Part shown: positions 62,912 to 64,000 of the stretch, in pieces
Layout: each line of letters starts with the position of its first letter
How positions within the stretch are numbered: the first letter of the stretch is position 1
Source: Psychrobacillus sp. NEAU-3TGS
GTDB lineage: Bacteria > Bacillota > Bacilli > Bacillales_A > Planococcaceae
Assembly: GCF_029955155.1 (NCBI RefSeq)
Contig: NZ_JAPNOZ010000010.1
Span: forward strand, 1-64,000
DNA length: 64,000 bases
Direction: 5' to 3'
The notes under the pieces: generated by a model
The model's database searches: none
What the model saw: the letters and a program-made list of their open reading frames with translations, nothing else
What the model was told of the DNA's origin: nothing
Made by a program: the position numbers and the translations under genes

Positions 62912-63475
62912 ATGATGAAAAAATTATTTATTGGTTCATTAGCAACTACTCTTTTAGTAAGCGGTGCAATCGGACTTCACGCATATGCACAAGAAGATAA
63001 TGGAAAATTAGAAAACAAACAGTTAGCGAGTATTTCAAAATCACCTATTACTGAACAAGAAGCCATTGTTATTGCACAAAAACAAGTGGATGGCGAAGTG
63101 ACTAGAATCAAACTAGATTCAGATGATGGAAGATATGAATATGAGGTAGACCTCCAAAATGACGATGGAGAATACGATATCAAGATCGATGCTACTACCG
63201 GCAAAGTGCTTGAACAAGAATGGGACGCTTTTGATAACAAAGCTGTTGCTAAGACATCGGCAAATCAAACACTTATCACTCAAAAAGAAGCCATTGCTAT
63301 AGCAAAAAAGCAAGTAAACGGCGAAGTAACTGAGATTGAATTAGATAAAGATGATAATAGATATGAGTATGAAATAGAACTACGTACAAATAAAGGAGAA
63401 GCTGACATTACAATCGACGCTTCTACTGGAAAAGTGTTGGAATTAGATCTTGATGACGATGGCTACGACGACTGA
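62912..63475 (+). CDS. Secreted PepSY-domain protein (two repeats, acidic tail)
   Basis: 187 aa (one residue shorter from the second Met). Sec signal peptide to about residue 27 (HAYAQ). Two near-duplicate PepSY repeats follow: about 45-102 (ITEQEAIVIAQKQVDGEVTRIKLDSDDGRYEYEV) and about 122-178 (ITQKEAIAIAKKQVNGEVTEIELDKDDNRYEYEI). Their similarity shows recent internal duplication. The tail LDLDDDGYDD is strongly acidic and could bind calcium. Likely exported and free in the wall. AGGAGG precedes ATG, and it has its own promoter region after the upstream terminator. Probably controlled with the neighbouring two-component system. Confidence 0.87.
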   Translation: MMKKLFIGSLATTLLVSGAIGLHAYAQEDNGKLENKQLASISKSPITEQEAIVIAQKQVDGEVTRIKLDSDDGRYEYEVDLQNDDGEYDIKIDATTGKVLEQEWDAFDNKAVAKTSANQTLITQKEAIAIAKKQVNGEVTEIELDKDDNRYEYEIELRTNKGEADITIDASTGKVLELDLDDDGYDD

Positions 63476-64000
63476 GTTTTAAAATGAAGGAACAAAAGTG
63501 CAAGGGCCTATGTCTACCTTGATATAGCAAATGAAAATGAGGAACAATATTGGTATATCGCGTAAAAGAGGGATACTGCGCAGTAAGACTTTAACAGGTG
63601 TCCACCGAGATTTTCCCTGCAGTCGTACGCTTTCCGCGGGCATGGCTTCAGCCTCCTCGTCGCTTGCGCTCCTGCGGGGTCTTCAGCTCACGCTATTCCC
63701 GCTGGAGTCGACGCCTGCAGGGAAAATCAGTGGTAATTGCTTATTTAAATTGTATCTACTTGTTAAACAAAATTTTAAGCAGATTTACGATTGTCGATTG
63801 TTCATTGAAAGCAAGTAAATCTACTAGGAAAGCAACTAGATCAGCACGTGAGTAACCAAATTACTGGTGAAAGCAATCAATTCTTAAAATTACAAGTTTC
63901 CTTTTAAAAGCGGTAATTATGAAGAGATGTTATCTCCATAAATGGTGTAGTAATTCGAGTTTTATTCTGCTAAATGCAGATACTAAATGAGCAAGAAATT
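63476..64000. other. Gene-free right edge with repeat copy E
   Basis: No supported gene. Repeat E begins at about 63568; after it, AT-rich sequence with recurring GAAAGCAA motifs (GAAAGCAAGTAAATCTAC, GGAAAGCAACTAGATCAG, GTGAAAGCAATCAATTC) runs toward the window end. Confidence 0.5.
63568..63770. repeat. Dispersed repeat element, left half (copy E)
   Basis: Starts GAGGGATACTGCGCAGTAAG, a variant of the terminal repeat, and contains TACGCTTTCCGCGGGCATGG, CTTCAGCCTCCTCGTCGC and TCCTGCGGGGTCTTCAGC, almost identical to copy D's left half. The inverted right half is not in the window; it may lie beyond 64000, since the following sequence resembles the spacer of copy D. Confidence 0.7.

Noticed and set aside
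63531-63855. Overlapping 95- and 85-codon frames
   Set aside because: Generated by repeat copy E; no start signals.
1-64000. CRISPR arrays, tRNA genes, prophage or intact insertion sequence
   Set aside because: No regularly spaced direct repeats, cloverleaf patterns, phage structural genes or transposase were found by reading; a dedicated tRNA scan was not possible.

Overview
The window looks like chromosomal DNA of a low-GC, endospore-forming, motile Bacillales bacterium, most likely Planococcaceae (Psychrobacillus / Lysinibacillus / Sporosarcina type). The basis is a YhcN/YlaJ spore lipoprotein, a CotY/CotZ-type coat protein, YheC/D-like ATP-grasp proteins, sites resembling sigma-W, sigma-D, sigma-K and WalR targets, AGGAGG-type ribosome binding sites and GC-rich dispersed intergenic repeats. 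The genus is an inference. No tRNA, rRNA body, CRISPR array or intact transposase was seen.

Layout. 1-340: promoter and leader of what appears to be an rRNA operon running off the left edge. 343-1200: decayed zinc-ribbon/nuclease-like gene. 1.6-5.8 kb: YhcN lipoprotein, DUF2071 protein, frameshifted VCBS/FG-GAP protein, and a two-domain NlpC/P60 hydrolase with a WalR-type box. 5.9-14.7 kb: the most unusual region, with two MurF-like ligases, a YheC/D ATP-grasp fused to a Mur ligase, two ATP-grasp ligases and a CotZ-like coat protein. 14.8-26.2 kb: EamA transporter, CYP152 P450 with a coupled small ORF, esterase, GGDEF protein, BMP lipoprotein plus chemoreceptor, and an MFS transporter plus M20 amidohydrolase. 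26.6-28.9 kb: AraC regulator fused to a glycosidase-like domain. 29.3-38.3 kb: Ter stress operon behind a perfect sigma-W promoter, containing TerD proteins, TelA, a YceG-like protein and a CitE/PRTase/StiP/HAD biosynthetic module. 38.4-40.6 kb: small ORF, MFS transporter, peptidase E. 41.6-58.8 kb: peptidoglycan-salvage supercluster on the minus strand (kinase, tandem GNATs, amidase-like hydrolase, PIG-L protein, NagZ, AnmK, ABC importer, NamZ, MurQ, MurR, NagA, NagB, MsmX-type ATPase). 58.9-63.5 kb: Yip1 membrane protein, two-component system and two PepSY proteins.

How genes work together. The salvage cluster encodes a nearly complete cytoplasmic route from imported muropeptides or anhydro-sugars to fructose-6-phosphate. 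Its two promoters carry matching TGAAAT-N3-ATTTCA palindromes (likely MurR operators), and one also has a CcpA-type cre site. The Mur-ligase/ATP-grasp genes plus the CotZ-like gene and CATANNNTA boxes suggest a late-sporulation amide-ligase pathway whose product is unknown.

Data quality. Eight otherwise conserved genes are each broken by exactly one missing base, seven of them in a homopolymer of three or more. This looks like systematic sequencing or assembly error rather than gene death, so those genes are described as single units with the shift position given. A family of 180-700 bp paired inverted repeats occurs at five places.
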